Shown piece after piece: positions 1 to 8,358 of a stretch of DNA of 64,000 nt. The notes under the pieces are model-generated. The model had not been told where the DNA came from. It saw only the letters and a list, made by a program, of their open reading frames with translations, and searched no databases. Source of the stretch: Mycobacterium sp. PO1 (GTDB taxonomy: Bacteria > Actinomycetota > Actinomycetes > Mycobacteriales > Mycobacteriaceae); the NCBI RefSeq assembly GCF_017312405.1, contig NZ_BLTG01000052.1, positions 18,919 through 82,918 on the forward strand, read 5' to 3'. Numbering within the stretch: position 1 is the stretch's first letter; every line of letters begins with the position of its first letter. The position numbers and the translations under genes are program-made.

Positions 1-409
1 CCTGGAAGATCAGCCGGACGCCCACCGGCAGCTCGGGCGCCGAAGCCAGCGCCATCGCCGCCCCCAGCAGCACGGCGGTGTGCGCGTCGTGCCCGCAGGC
101 GTGGGCGACCCCCGGCACCAGCGACGCATAGGGCGCACCGGTGCGTTCGTCGAGCGGCAGCGCGTCCATGTCCGCCCGCAACGCCACCCGCGGCCCGTCG
201 TCGGGCCCGAAGTCGCACAGCAGACCTGTGCCGCCGGGCAGCACCTTCGGGTTCAGGCCCGCATCGGCCAGCTGCGCCGCCACGAACTGCGTGGTGGCGA
301 ACTCCTGGCGGCCCAGCTCGGGGTGCTGGTGCAGATGGCGGCGCCACCCGACCAGGTCGTCGTAGTGGGCGGACAGCCAGCGCGCGGCGGCGTGCTGCAA
401 CGCGCTCAT
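1..409 (-). CDS. amiA1: M20D-family amidohydrolase AmiA1, 5' part only
   Basis: First 136 codons of a metal-dependent M20D aminoacylase/amidohydrolase (N-acyl-amino-acid or aminobenzoyl-glutamate type substrates in the family); the rest lies beyond the left edge. The translated start is MSALQHAAARWLSAHYDDLV. Two metal-site segments are visible: LRADMDALP at about residues 77-85 and HACGHDAH at 103-110. The ATG overlaps the TGA of the upstream amidohydrolase in an ATGA quartet, so the two are almost certainly translationally coupled. Side-by-side paralogues upstream of deoD match the amiA1-amiB1 arrangement of M. tuberculosis, which is the basis for the name. The exact substrate is unknown. 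Confidence 0.85.
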   Translation of the reverse strand, partial: MSALQHAAARWLSAHYDDLVGWRRHLHQHPELGRQEFATTQFVAAQLADAGLNPKVLPGGTGLLCDFGPDDGPRVALRADMDALPLDERTGAPYASLVPGVAHACGHDAHTAVLLGAAMALASAPELPVGVRLIFQ

Positions 410-1587
410 GACGTCCGCCTCCTCTGCAGCTCCAGCACGCGCTCACGCTCCGCGCTGTTCTCGGCCAGCGCCACCACGGTGCGCGCCAGCATGATCGAAC
501 CCTCCACCACGGCCTGGTCGGCGCTCGGGCCGACGGCCGCCGCGGTGAACCCCGGCTGGTGCACCGAGGCCCCGTTGGCGTCGATGCCGACTATCGGATG
601 GATGCCGGGCATGACCTGAGTGACGTTACCCATGTCGGTGCTGCCCAGTGGAAGCGCCACCTCCAGCTCGCGTCCCACCGGGCTGCGCCCCACCCGCTGC
701 ATCTCGGCGCGGAAGGTCTCGGCAAGCCAACCGTCGGGGGTGAGCTCCAGGTACGGCGGCTCGGTCGCGGCGATGTCGTAGTCGCAGCCGGTGCCCACCG
801 CGCCGGCCAGGAAGCAGTCGGCCATCCGGGCTTCCAGCGCGGCCAGGCTGGCGGCATCGTCGGCGCGCATCGTGTACTGCATCTCGGCGTGCGCCGGGAT
901 GACGTTGCTGGCCTGCCCGCCGTCGGTGACGATGCCGTGCACCATCTGCCCAGGCGCCAGCTGTTGGCGCAGCAGGCCGATCGCGACCTGCGACACCGTC
1001 ACCGCGTCCGCGGCGTTGATGCCCAGGTGCGGGGCGACCGCGGCGTGCGACTCGCGGCCCACATAGCTGACCGCCACCTGGGACAGTGCCAGCGATCGGG
1101 CCGCGGCGATGTCCAGCGGGCCGGGATGCAGCATCACCGTGGCGGCGATGTCGTCGAACAGCCCCGCCTCGAGCATCAGCACTTTCCCGCCGCCGGCCTC
1201 CTCGGCCGGGGTGCCCAGCAGCACCACGGTCAGGTCGAGGTCGTCGGCGACCTCGGCCAGAGCCAGCGCGGTGCCGACCGCGGACGCGGCGATGATGTTG
1301 TGCCCACACGCGTGGCCGATGCCGGGCAGCGCGTCGTACTCCGCGCACACCCCGACCACCAGCGACCCGCTGCCGTAGACGGCGCGGAACGCGGTGTCCA
1401 GACCCCCCGCGGGCGTGGTGACGTCGAACCCGCGCTCGGCGACCAGCGCCTGGGTCTTGGCGCAGCTGCGGTGCTCCGCGAACGCCAATTCGGGCTCGGC
1501 GTGGATGTCGTGCGACAGCTCGATCAGGTCGCCGCGCCGCCGGGCCACGACGTCCTCGACACATGTCGACGCGGCGGCGGTAGGCAT
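406..1587 (-). CDS. amiB1: M20-family amidohydrolase AmiB1
   Basis: Cytoplasmic metallo-amidohydrolase of 393 aa, close to the size of the mycobacterial AmiB1. CAEYDALP (about 81-88) and GHACGHN (91-97) supply metal ligands, TPAEEAGGGK (about 126-135) carries the general-base and metal glutamates, and a later Ser-His-Ala-Ala stretch marks the dimerisation domain. Family members deacylate N-acyl amino acids or cleave aminobenzoyl-glutamate-like amides; the real substrate is not known. It is the first gene of a two-gene operon with amiA1 (4-nt overlap) and is divergent from deoD. A GATACT hexamer lies 6 nt before the ATG, so a leaderless transcript is likely. Confidence 0.88.
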   Translation of the reverse strand: MPTAAASTCVEDVVARRRGDLIELSHDIHAEPELAFAEHRSCAKTQALVAERGFDVTTPAGGLDTAFRAVYGSGSLVVGVCAEYDALPGIGHACGHNIIAASAVGTALALAEVADDLDLTVVLLGTPAEEAGGGKVLMLEAGLFDDIAATVMLHPGPLDIAAARSLALSQVAVSYVGRESHAAVAPHLGINAADAVTVSQVAIGLLRQQLAPGQMVHGIVTDGGQASNVIPAHAEMQYTMRADDAASLAALEARMADCFLAGAVGTGCDYDIAATEPPYLELTPDGWLAETFRAEMQRVGRSPVGRELEVALPLGSTDMGNVTQVMPGIHPIVGIDANGASVHQPGFTAAAVGPSADQAVVEGSIMLARTVVALAENSAERERVLELQRRRTS

Positions 1588-1593
1588 GCAGGC

Positions 1594-1599
1594 AGTATC
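1594..1599 (-). promoter_or_regulatory. -10 element of amiB1 (leaderless)
   Basis: GATACT on the minus strand followed by 6 nt and the amiB1 ATG; the expected transcription start falls on the start codon. There is no Shine-Dalgarno sequence. Confidence 0.5.
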
Positions 1600-1642
1600 T
1601 CACTGCGCTCGGCGGTGGCCGACCGGGTCGGAGCCCGCCGGT

Positions 1643-1648
1643 TAGGCT
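1643..1648 (+). promoter_or_regulatory. -10 element of deoD (leaderless)
   Basis: TAGGCT followed by 7 nt and the GTG of deoD; no ribosome-binding site is present, so initiation at the mRNA 5' end is the simplest reading. Confidence 0.55.
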
Positions 1649-1655
1649 GCGGGAC

Positions 1656-2459
1656 GTGTCACAGGCCGCCGACCCGTACGACTTGGCCCGCCGGGCTGCC
1701 GGCGCGGTCGCCGAACGCACCGGAGTCGACGCCCACGACGTGGCTGTGGTGCTCGGCTCGGGGTGGGCGCCGGCGGCGGCCCGCTTGGGGGACCCCACCT
1801 CGGCGGTGCCGATGGCCGAGCTGCCCGGCTTCACCCCGCCCAGCGCCGAGGGCCACGGCGGGCAGGTGCTCTCGCTGCGCATCGGGCCGCACCGGGTGTT
1901 GGTGCTGCTCGGGCGCATCCACGCCTACGAAGGCCATGACCTGCGCCATGTCGTGCATCCGGTGCGTACCGCGGCGGCAGCCGGCGTCCGCACCGTGGTC
2001 CTCACCAACGCCGCGGGCGGGCTGCGTGAGGACTACACCGTCGGGCAGCCGGTACTGATCAGCGACCACCTCAACCTCACATCGCGCTCCCCCCTGGTCG
2101 GGGCGCGGTTCGTCGACCTGGTCGACGCGTACTCGCCGGGGCTGCGGGCGCTGGCCCGCGAGATCGACCCGACGCTGGCCGAGGGGGTGTACGCGGGGTT
2201 GTTCGGCCCGCAGTACGAGACGCCCGCCGGAATCCGGATGCTGCGCACGCTCGGCGCGGACCTGGTGGGGATGTCGACGGTGCACGAGACCATCGCCGCG
2301 CGCGAAGCCGGCGCCGACGTGCTGGGGGTGTCGCTGGTGACCAACCTGGCCGCCGGCATGACCGGACAGCCGCTCAGCCACGACGAGGTGCTGGCCGCGG
2401 GCCGTCAGTCGGCGACGCGGATGGGGTCCTTGCTGGCGTCGGTGATTGCCCGGCTCTGA
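1656..2459 (+). CDS. deoD: purine nucleoside phosphorylase
   Basis: Trimeric-type purine nucleoside phosphorylase (267 aa), which splits purine (deoxy)ribonucleosides with phosphate into base and pentose-1-phosphate in salvage. The phosphate-loop GSGW is at 34-37; GRIHAYEGHD and VLTNAAGG form the phosphate and base pocket; STVHETIAAREAGADVLG precedes the base-binding Asn region (VTNLAAG). The GTG at 1656 sits just after a leaderless promoter. With pmmB, upp, add, deoA and cdd it makes this stretch a nucleoside-salvage neighbourhood, as in M. tuberculosis (Rv3307). Its 3' end overlaps the convergent transporter gene by 55 bp. Confidence 0.95.
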   Translation: MSQAADPYDLARRAAGAVAERTGVDAHDVAVVLGSGWAPAAARLGDPTSAVPMAELPGFTPPSAEGHGGQVLSLRIGPHRVLVLLGRIHAYEGHDLRHVVHPVRTAAAAGVRTVVLTNAAGGLREDYTVGQPVLISDHLNLTSRSPLVGARFVDLVDAYSPGLRALAREIDPTLAEGVYAGLFGPQYETPAGIRMLRTLGADLVGMSTVHETIAAREAGADVLGVSLVTNLAAGMTGQPLSHDEVLAAGRQSATRMGSLLASVIARL

Positions 2460-3529
2460 CGGCCGAACCGGGCCCCGGCCCACACCACCGCACGGGCCAG
2501 CAGCGGCGCCGCGAACAGCATCAGCAGAATGCGCACCACCTGAGCGGCGATGATGAACGTGACGTTGGACCCGGTCTCCACCGCAGTGGCCAGCACCGCG
2601 TACACCCCGCCGGGGCTGGTCGCGAGGTACCCCTCGAGCAGCGTGAGGTCGGCCACCCGGCTCAGCAGCACGCCCAGCCCGGCGGTCGCGACACCGAGCA
2701 GGACGATCAGCGCCACCGCGGCCGGGAGGAGCCGGCCGACCGCGCGCAGCGACTCCCGGGTGAACGCCAGGCCGGCCTGCCAGCCGATGAGCGCGTAGCC
2801 GGCCTGCACCAGCACCACCGGCACCGACAGCCCGTGGGACAGGCCGCTGACCTCCAGTGCGACCGTCAGCGCGAGCGGGCCGAGCAGGCCGGCTCCGGGC
2901 AGTCGGATGAGCCGCCCGACCGTGGAGCCCACCAGCACCAGGGCGACGAGCATGCCCACGCTGAGGTACCACGGCGCGGTCGGATCCTGCCCGGGGTCGA
3001 CAGTGGGCGGCCGGGACCGGTCGGCGTGGTAGATCAGCGTGACGACCACCGGCATCGACGCGGTGATCAACCCCACCCGCAGGTACTGCAGCACCGCGAC
3101 CACGCGATCGTCACCGCCGAGTTCGCGGGCGATCGCGACCAGTCCGGACGCGCCGCCGGCCACCAGCGACAGGGATCCGGTCAGCGGGGTGACGTCGCGG
3201 CGCATGCCGAGCAGCGCCCCGGCGGCGACGCTGAGAACCAGCGTCGAGACCCCGATCCCCAGCACGATCGCCCAGTCATCGCCAAGCGCGGCCAGCGCGT
3301 CGTCCTGCACCATCGTGCCGATGTAGACGCCCAGGGTGCCCTGCGCGGCCAGCCCCAGCGGTCGCGGCACCCTGGCGGGCCCCCACGACAGCAGCGCCAG
3401 CGCGATGCCCACCACCAGTGCGGCGAACAGGGCCGCCGAGGGCACCCCCACCATCGTCAGCGGAACGGTCACCCCGGCGGTCACCGCCAGGAGCACCGCC
3501 CATCTGAGCAATTCCCGCGTCCACCTCAT
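2405..3529 (-). CDS. AbrB-family (DUF-type) integral membrane transporter
   Basis: Polytopic membrane protein of 374 aa, mostly hydrophobic segments separated by short loops, in two similar halves (GLAAQGTLGVYIG in the first, LVQAGYALIGWQAGLAFT in the second). This pattern and the Gly-rich SLVAGGASGLVAIARELGGD segment fit the AbrB/ammonia-monooxygenase-like transporter family, whose substrate is not established. It is divergent from a MarR regulator 91 bp away, the usual layout for a regulator with its target. The tail overlaps the end of deoD, so the two transcripts collide. Confidence 0.75.
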   Translation of the reverse strand: MRWTRELLRWAVLLAVTAGVTVPLTMVGVPSAALFAALVVGIALALLSWGPARVPRPLGLAAQGTLGVYIGTMVQDDALAALGDDWAIVLGIGVSTLVLSVAAGALLGMRRDVTPLTGSLSLVAGGASGLVAIARELGGDDRVVAVLQYLRVGLITASMPVVVTLIYHADRSRPPTVDPGQDPTAPWYLSVGMLVALVLVGSTVGRLIRLPGAGLLGPLALTVALEVSGLSHGLSVPVVLVQAGYALIGWQAGLAFTRESLRAVGRLLPAAVALIVLLGVATAGLGVLLSRVADLTLLEGYLATSPGGVYAVLATAVETGSNVTFIIAAQVVRILLMLFAAPLLARAVVWAGARFGRQSRAITDASKDPIRVAD

Positions 3530-3598
3530 CGTGATGACAAGTATGCTCTTGGCGATTCATGATCACAACGCGCCGACTATCAGCGGTGACACTGCAGA

Positions 3599-3622
3599 AT
3601 TACCAAGGTATAACTTGGTAAT
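3599..3622. promoter_or_regulatory. MarR autoregulatory operator over a leaderless promoter
   Basis: Perfect inverted repeat ATTACCAAG / CTTGGTAAT with a 6-nt spacer. The spacer and right arm contain the -10 hexamer TATAAC (3609-3614), placed 6 nt before the ATG at 3621, and the right arm runs into the start codon. A bound dimer would cover both the -10 element and the transcription/translation start. Confidence 0.7.
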
Positions 3623-4082
3623 GATTGAGGACGCGGTCGTTGCTGACGCTGCCCGTCCCGCGGCCACCGAACTGCGGGAGTCGATGATGGCGGTGACCCG
3701 CCAGATGCGCCGGCACCGCCCCGACAACGGCCTGCCCCTGAGTCAGATGCAGCTGCTCGGCGAGATCAGCCGAGCAGGGGTCACGACCCCCGCCGAGCTC
3801 GGTGCCCGCATGCACGTCCGGGTCCAGTCGCTGACCGACTCGCTCAACGAACTGGAGACGCGACAGCTCATCGGGCGCCGCCCCGACGCCTCCGACCGGC
3901 GCCGCCAGCTCGTCGAACTCACCCCTGACGGCGAGGCACTGCTGGCCGCCGACCGCGCCGAACGCGACGACTGGCTGCACCGGCGCATGCAGGAGACGCT
4001 GTCGCCGCTGGAGTTCGACCTGCTGATGCTGGTGGCGCCGATCCTGCGCAAGCTCGCCGACTCGGCGGATTCGGCGCGTTAG
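3621..4082 (+). CDS. MarR-family transcriptional regulator
   Basis: Winged-helix regulator of 153 aa starting MIEDAVVADAARPAATELRE. The recognition region TTPAELGARMHVRVQSLTDSLNELE is followed by the wing signature RRPDASDRRRQLVELTPDG, which is diagnostic of MarR proteins; the C-terminal helices would form the dimer interface. I chose the ATG at 3621 because the -10 hexamer and a perfect dyad lie immediately upstream; a longer in-frame opening back to 3336 would run through this promoter and lacks coding character. Likely targets are its own promoter and the divergent AbrB-type transporter. The ligand is unknown. Confidence 0.85.
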   Translation: MIEDAVVADAARPAATELRESMMAVTRQMRRHRPDNGLPLSQMQLLGEISRAGVTTPAELGARMHVRVQSLTDSLNELETRQLIGRRPDASDRRRQLVELTPDGEALLAADRAERDDWLHRRMQETLSPLEFDLLMLVAPILRKLADSADSAR

Positions 4083-4131
4083 GCGACACTCGATGTCGCC
4101 TACCGCGCCCGATTCGTGGTGGGGTGAACCC

Positions 4132-5730
4132 ATGACGTCCTGGCCGCCGACCGTGCAGGAGTGGCTCGCCCACGATCCCGACCCCGGCTCCACGACCGAA
4201 CTCGCCGCCTGCAGCGCCGAGGAACTGCGCGAGCGCTTCGCGCACAGCCTGACGTTCGGCACCGCCGGGCTGCGCGGGCCGCTGCGCGCCGGACCGAACG
4301 GGATGAACCTGGCCGTCGTGCTGCGCACCACCCGGGGCGTGACCGCGGTGCTGGCCGAGCGGGGACTGGGCGGCGGGCACGTCGTCGTCGGCTACGACGC
4401 CCGCCACCGCTCCGCCGAATTCGGCCGCGCTGCCGCTGAAGTGTTTGCTGCTCAGGGCTTCTCCGTGACGCTGATGCCCGGCCCGGTGCCCACCCCGGTG
4501 GTGGCGTTCGCGGTGCGCCGCACCGGCGCGGTGGCCGGGGTGCAGATCACCGCCTCGCACAACCCGCCCACCGACAACGGGTACAAGGTCTACCTCGAAG
4601 GCGGACTGCAGATCGTCTCTCCCACCGACCGGGACATCGAGCAGGCGATCGCGTCGGCGCCGCCCGCCGACCAGATACCGCGGACCCCCGTCGAGGAGTC
4701 CGGTGCAGATCTGCTGAGCGCTTATGCCGAACGGGCCGCCACGGTGCGCCGCGGCGCAGGTTCGGTGCGGGTGGCCCTGACCCCGATGCACGGCGTCGGC
4801 GGCGAGTTCGCGTTGGATGCGCTGGCATTGGCCGGGATCGCCGACGTCCACGTGGTGACCGGCCAGTTCGCGCCGGACCCGGATTTCCCCACCGTGGCGT
4901 TTCCGAATCCCGAGGAGCCGGGAGCCGTCGACGCGCTGCTGGCCCTGGCCGCCGACGTCGACGCGGAGGTGTCGATAGCGCTGGACCCCGACGCCGACCG
5001 CTGCGCGATCGGGGTTCCGTCAGCAGCTGGTTGGCGGATGCTGTCGGGTGACGAAACCGGATGGCTTTTGGGTGATTACGTGTTGTCCCGGTGTAATGAC
5101 CCCGCGTCGGCGGTGGTGGCGAGCACGGTGGTGTCCTCGCGCATGCTGGCCGCAATCGCCGCCTCGTACGGCGCGCGTCACGTCGAGACACTGACCGGGT
5201 TCAAATGGCTGGCCCGCGCCGACGACGACGTTCCCGGCACGTTGCGCTACGCCTACGAAGAGGCGATCGGGCACTGTCTCGACCCGGAAGCGGTGCGGGA
5301 CAAGGACGGCATCAGCGCCGCCGTGCTGGCCTGCGACATGGTGGCCGCGCTGCGGGCGCAGGGACTTTCGGTGCTCGACGCGCTCGATGCCCTGGCCCGG
5401 CGGCACGGCGTGCACACGACCGCCGCCGTCACCCGCCGCGTCACCTCCCCGCAGCAGGCGGCCGAGATCATGACCCGACTGCGCAATCAACCGCCGGCGG
5501 CACTGGTGGGGTTCGACCTCACCGTCACCGACCTGCAACCCCGCGCCGACGCGCTGGTGTTCACCGGAGGCGACGACACCGCGACCGTGCGGGTGGTGGT
5601 GCGTCCGTCAGGAACCGAACCGAAACTCAAGTGCTACCTCGAAATCCGTTGCGACGAAGAGCTGATCACTGCCCGCGGACGGGCCGCCGAACTGCAGAAC
5701 GCCGCCGCCGAGGCCGTGCGCCGGTGGTGA
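4132..5730 (+). CDS. pmmB: phosphomannomutase/phosphoglucomutase PmmB
   Basis: Alpha-D-phosphohexomutase, 532 aa from the ATG at 4132, interconverting sugar-1-P and sugar-6-P. The catalytic phosphoserine loop TASHNPPTDNGY centres on about Ser142, the Mg2+ loop is DPDADRC, the sugar-specificity segment is YEEAIGH, and the C-terminal phosphate clamp is RPSGTEPKLKCY. An ATG at 4093 is in frame, but homologues begin around WxAHDPDP, favouring 4132, which also has a GGTGGGGTG stretch upstream. It sits downstream of deoD as in M. tuberculosis (Rv3308); a role in pentose-1-phosphate or hexose-phosphate handling after nucleoside cleavage is an inference. Confidence 0.9.
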   Translation: MTSWPPTVQEWLAHDPDPGSTTELAACSAEELRERFAHSLTFGTAGLRGPLRAGPNGMNLAVVLRTTRGVTAVLAERGLGGGHVVVGYDARHRSAEFGRAAAEVFAAQGFSVTLMPGPVPTPVVAFAVRRTGAVAGVQITASHNPPTDNGYKVYLEGGLQIVSPTDRDIEQAIASAPPADQIPRTPVEESGADLLSAYAERAATVRRGAGSVRVALTPMHGVGGEFALDALALAGIADVHVVTGQFAPDPDFPTVAFPNPEEPGAVDALLALAADVDAEVSIALDPDADRCAIGVPSAAGWRMLSGDETGWLLGDYVLSRCNDPASAVVASTVVSSRMLAAIAASYGARHVETLTGFKWLARADDDVPGTLRYAYEEAIGHCLDPEAVRDKDGISAAVLACDMVAALRAQGLSVLDALDALARRHGVHTTAAVTRRVTSPQQAAEIMTRLRNQPPAALVGFDLTVTDLQPRADALVFTGGDDTATVRVVVRPSGTEPKLKCYLEIRCDEELITARGRAAELQNAAAEAVRRW

Positions 5731-5751
5731 GCGTCACCGAAGCACCGATCG

Positions 5752-6126
5752 CTACACCCGCAGTACCACGCCCAGAAGCGCAACGACGCCCAACCCGGCG
5801 ACCATGGCCGCGACCACACTGGCTATCGACCACGGCGTCGGCCCGAAGGTCTCCCGCAACGCAGCCATGTCCTGACGGTGCTGGACCCACGCCAGCACGA
5901 GCGCAACCAATCCGATCAGGATCGTGATGACGCCGAACACCGTCGGACTGATCAGCGGTTCGCGCAGCCGCTGCGAGCCCGCCAGATATCGAAATATCTG
6001 ATAGATGGTGAAGCCGAAGGCAATCAACGCCAGCGAGGTCCGTACCCACGCCATCAACGTGCGCTCGTGGGCGAGCCTGGTGCGTTCCACCGCCAAGCGG
6101 GTGTTGGCGTCCAACTCGTCTGGCAT
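5752..6126 (-). CDS. DUF202-family small membrane protein
   Basis: 124-aa protein with the family opening of an N-terminal soluble stretch rich in Arg/Glu (LAVERTRLAHERTLMAWVRT) followed by three hydrophobic helices (SLALIAFGFTIYQIF; VFGVITILIGLVALVLAW; IASVVAAMVAGLGVVALLGV). This is the YidH/DUF202 architecture; no biochemical role is known. It lies between pmmB (convergent, 21 bp) and upp (same strand, 69 bp upstream). Confidence 0.8.
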   Translation of the reverse strand: MPDELDANTRLAVERTRLAHERTLMAWVRTSLALIAFGFTIYQIFRYLAGSQRLREPLISPTVFGVITILIGLVALVLAWVQHRQDMAALRETFGPTPWSIASVVAAMVAGLGVVALLGVVLRV

Positions 6127-6195
6127 GGCCTGGGTTCACCCTTTCGCCGTCAGCGCGACGCTACCCCGCGCCTGTGGGCGGCGATGCCGATCGAG

Positions 6196-6819
6196 CTAGC
6201 GGGGCCCGAATTGGCGATCACCGGCGTCACCCAGACCCGGCACGATGTAGGCGATGTCGTTGAGGCCCGAGTCGATCGTCGCTGTGAACAGCCGGAGCTC
6301 CGGGGCGGCTTTCTCCAGCGCGGCAATCCCTTCCGGCGCCACGACCACGCAGATCGCGGTGATGTCGACCGCGTCGCGGGCGTAGAGCAGTTCCAGCGTG
6401 TGCACCATCGACCCGCCGGTGGCCAACATCGGGTCGAGCACGATCACCGGCTGGGTGCTCAGGTCGTCAGGCAGCGACTCGAGGTAGGGCATCGGCTGGT
6501 GGGTGTCCTCGTCTCGGGCGATCCCGACGAAGCCGACCCGCGCCTCCGGGATCAGCGCGTGCGCCTGGTCGACCATGCCCAGCCCGGCGCGCAGCACCGG
6601 CACGAGCAGCGGCGGGTTGGCCAAGCGGGCGCCCGCGGTCTCGACCAGCGGAGTGCGCACCGCCACAGTGTCGGTGACGAGCTCACGCGTGGCCTCATAG
6701 ACCAGCATCAGGGTCAGGTCTCTGAGCGCGGCCCGGAACGCGGCGTTGTCGGTGCGCTCGTCACGCAGGGTGGTCAGCCGCGCCGCGGCCAGCGGGTGGT
6801 CGACAACGCGCACATCCAT
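6196..6819 (-). CDS. upp: uracil phosphoribosyltransferase
   Basis: Converts uracil and PRPP to UMP in pyrimidine salvage. 207 aa, the standard Upp length, starting MDVRVVDHPLAAARLTTLRD at the ATG at 6819. The PRPP loop is VIVLDPMLATGGS and the uracil-binding C-terminal region includes the YIVPGLGDAGDR segment typical of the family. It uses the uracil that deoA-type phosphorylases release, which explains its presence among deoD, deoA and cdd. Confidence 0.95.
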   Translation of the reverse strand: MDVRVVDHPLAAARLTTLRDERTDNAAFRAALRDLTLMLVYEATRELVTDTVAVRTPLVETAGARLANPPLLVPVLRAGLGMVDQAHALIPEARVGFVGIARDEDTHQPMPYLESLPDDLSTQPVIVLDPMLATGGSMVHTLELLYARDAVDITAICVVVAPEGIAALEKAAPELRLFTATIDSGLNDIAYIVPGLGDAGDRQFGPR

Positions 6820-6870
6820 GAATTCGCACCTTAATGGGAACCGACGGCGGTTTCGCGACGTCGTATCCAT

Positions 6871-7176
6871 ATGCACGCGCGTCTGACCGCGGACACCGAC
6901 CTCATCCGCGCCTACGGTTCGGCCTCCGCCGGACACGCCGACGACCTGCAGGCCGTCACCGCCCGCCTGGCCACCGTGGGTACCGATGCATCGCTGTTCG
7001 GCCCGGTGGGTGCGGCGTTCCTGGCACGGCTGAACCGCGCCGTCGCACGGGAGACCGAGACGTTGGCCGGCGTGTGCGCGGCGCTGGCCGGCACGCACCG
7101 CGCCGCTCAGCAGGCGGCGTCGAACTACCACCGCGCCGACGGAGACGCCGGTGCACAGCTGCTCGGCGGGTGGTGA
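6871..7176 (+). CDS. EspC-like type VII secretion target (small helical partner)
   Basis: 101-aa all-helical protein without a Sec signal (MHARLTADTDLIRAYGSASA...). The helix-turn-helix layout of about 100 residues, the Ala-rich composition and a C-terminal Tyr-x3-Asp (YHRAD, about 87-91) match the EspC/ESX-secretion-associated family, in which YxxxD/E is the export signal. Its TGA overlaps the ATG of the next gene (TGATG), so the two proteins are made together, as expected for a heterodimeric type VII substrate. No ESX machinery gene is nearby, so export would depend on a system elsewhere. The start could be slightly upstream. Confidence 0.7.
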   Translation: MHARLTADTDLIRAYGSASAGHADDLQAVTARLATVGTDASLFGPVGAAFLARLNRAVARETETLAGVCAALAGTHRAAQQAASNYHRADGDAGAQLLGGW

Positions 7177-8282
7177 TGCCCGGCGCTGTGACCGCCGTTC
7201 TGGCCGAGCCCATCCGACGCCTGCAGGCGCTGGTCGGTCCGGGCTGGTCGGCCGGGCCGGCCGGTGACCCGTCCGCGGCGCTGCGGGACGCGCGGAACGC
7301 ACTGGCCGACACGGCCGCAGCGGCCGCCCGGGCCTGGCGGGTCACCGGCGAGGGATGGCGCGGGTCTGGTGCCGACACGGCCGCCGAATACGCCGCTGCG
7401 ACGACCGCGGCCATCGACGACGCCGCCGCACGCACCGGCACCATGGGCGTCGTCGCCGGGCAGGCCGCCGACGCCGTGGCGCACGCGCGGCGGCGGCTGC
7501 GACAGATCCTCGACGACTTCGAGGCCGTCGCGAGCGCGCTGGAACCGCGGCTGGACTCGCCTGGCGTCGCGCACGAGCTGCTCGCCGAGGCGCGGGAGGC
7601 GCTGCATCAGGCCATCACCGTGGTCGAGGCACTCCTCGGCGAACTCGACCGGCAGGCTGCGGCGCTGGACACCCACACGGCGGGGGCCGCGCCGACCGTG
7701 CCTGCCGCCTCGGGCACGCCTGCCGCGCCGGGCGCCGGCGGCTGGGGTGCTGAGACACCGGGAGGCTGGGGCGGCGGCTCACCCGGAACCTATGGCGGCG
7801 CTGGCGTCGGCACTTCTGGCGGCGGCGCCGGCGAGTGGGCGGCATTCACCCACGGGGCCGACACCCCGGACGCGGCCAACTTCGGCGAAGGCGTCGAGAT
7901 CCGGCTACCCGACGGCAGCGTGGTGCTGGCGCCCAACGCCGCGGCCGCCGCCGCCGTCCGGCACGCACTCACCCAACTCGGCGTGCCCTATCAGTGGGGC
8001 GGGACCACCCCGGGTGTGGGCCTGGATTGCAGTGGGCTCACCCAGTGGGCGTATCGCGAGGCCGGGTTGAACATTCCGCGGCTGGCGCAGGAACAGGACA
8101 TCGGCGCCGCGGTCGCCCCCGGTGATCTGCGGCCCGGTGACCTCGCCGTGTGGGACGGGCACGTCGCGATGGTCGTGGGAAACAACTTGATGATCGAGGC
8201 CGGCGACCCGGTGAAACTGTCCCCGATCCGGACCAGCAACGCCGGGCAGGGCTTCCAGGGTTTCTGGCGGCCGACGGCCTGA
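7176..8282 (+). CDS. NlpC/P60 (C40) peptidoglycan hydrolase with WXG-like N-terminal domain
   Basis: 368 aa. Residues 1-165 are helical and Ala-rich and contain a Trp-Arg-Gly (61-63), reminiscent of WXG/EspB-type domains; about 170-225 is a Gly/Pro-rich linker; the C-terminus is an NlpC/P60 domain with PYQWGG (271-276), the catalytic Cys285 in LDCSGL and His329 in DGHVAMVVG. Such domains cut the D-Glu-mDAP bond of peptidoglycan peptides. There is no Sec signal, so secretion with the preceding EspC-like protein through a type VII system is the best hypothesis. In the M. tuberculosis order this position is occupied by sapM, so the pair is an accessory replacement. Confidence 0.8.
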   Translation: MPGAVTAVLAEPIRRLQALVGPGWSAGPAGDPSAALRDARNALADTAAAAARAWRVTGEGWRGSGADTAAEYAAATTAAIDDAAARTGTMGVVAGQAADAVAHARRRLRQILDDFEAVASALEPRLDSPGVAHELLAEAREALHQAITVVEALLGELDRQAAALDTHTAGAAPTVPAASGTPAAPGAGGWGAETPGGWGGGSPGTYGGAGVGTSGGGAGEWAAFTHGADTPDAANFGEGVEIRLPDGSVVLAPNAAAAAAVRHALTQLGVPYQWGGTTPGVGLDCSGLTQWAYREAGLNIPRLAQEQDIGAAVAPGDLRPGDLAVWDGHVAMVVGNNLMIEAGDPVKLSPIRTSNAGQGFQGFWRPTA

Positions 8283-8358
8283 AAACGCTTAGCAAATCCC
8301 GCTGCAACCCTCAGGCTGACCTCAGCCATCGCCGGTGCCGTGCGGCTAATTTCCCTGC

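Noticed and set aside
3336..3620. Longer N-terminus for the MarR regulator
   Set aside because: Would translate through the -10 element and operator and through sequence antisense to the transporter; the short form has the complete MarR fold.
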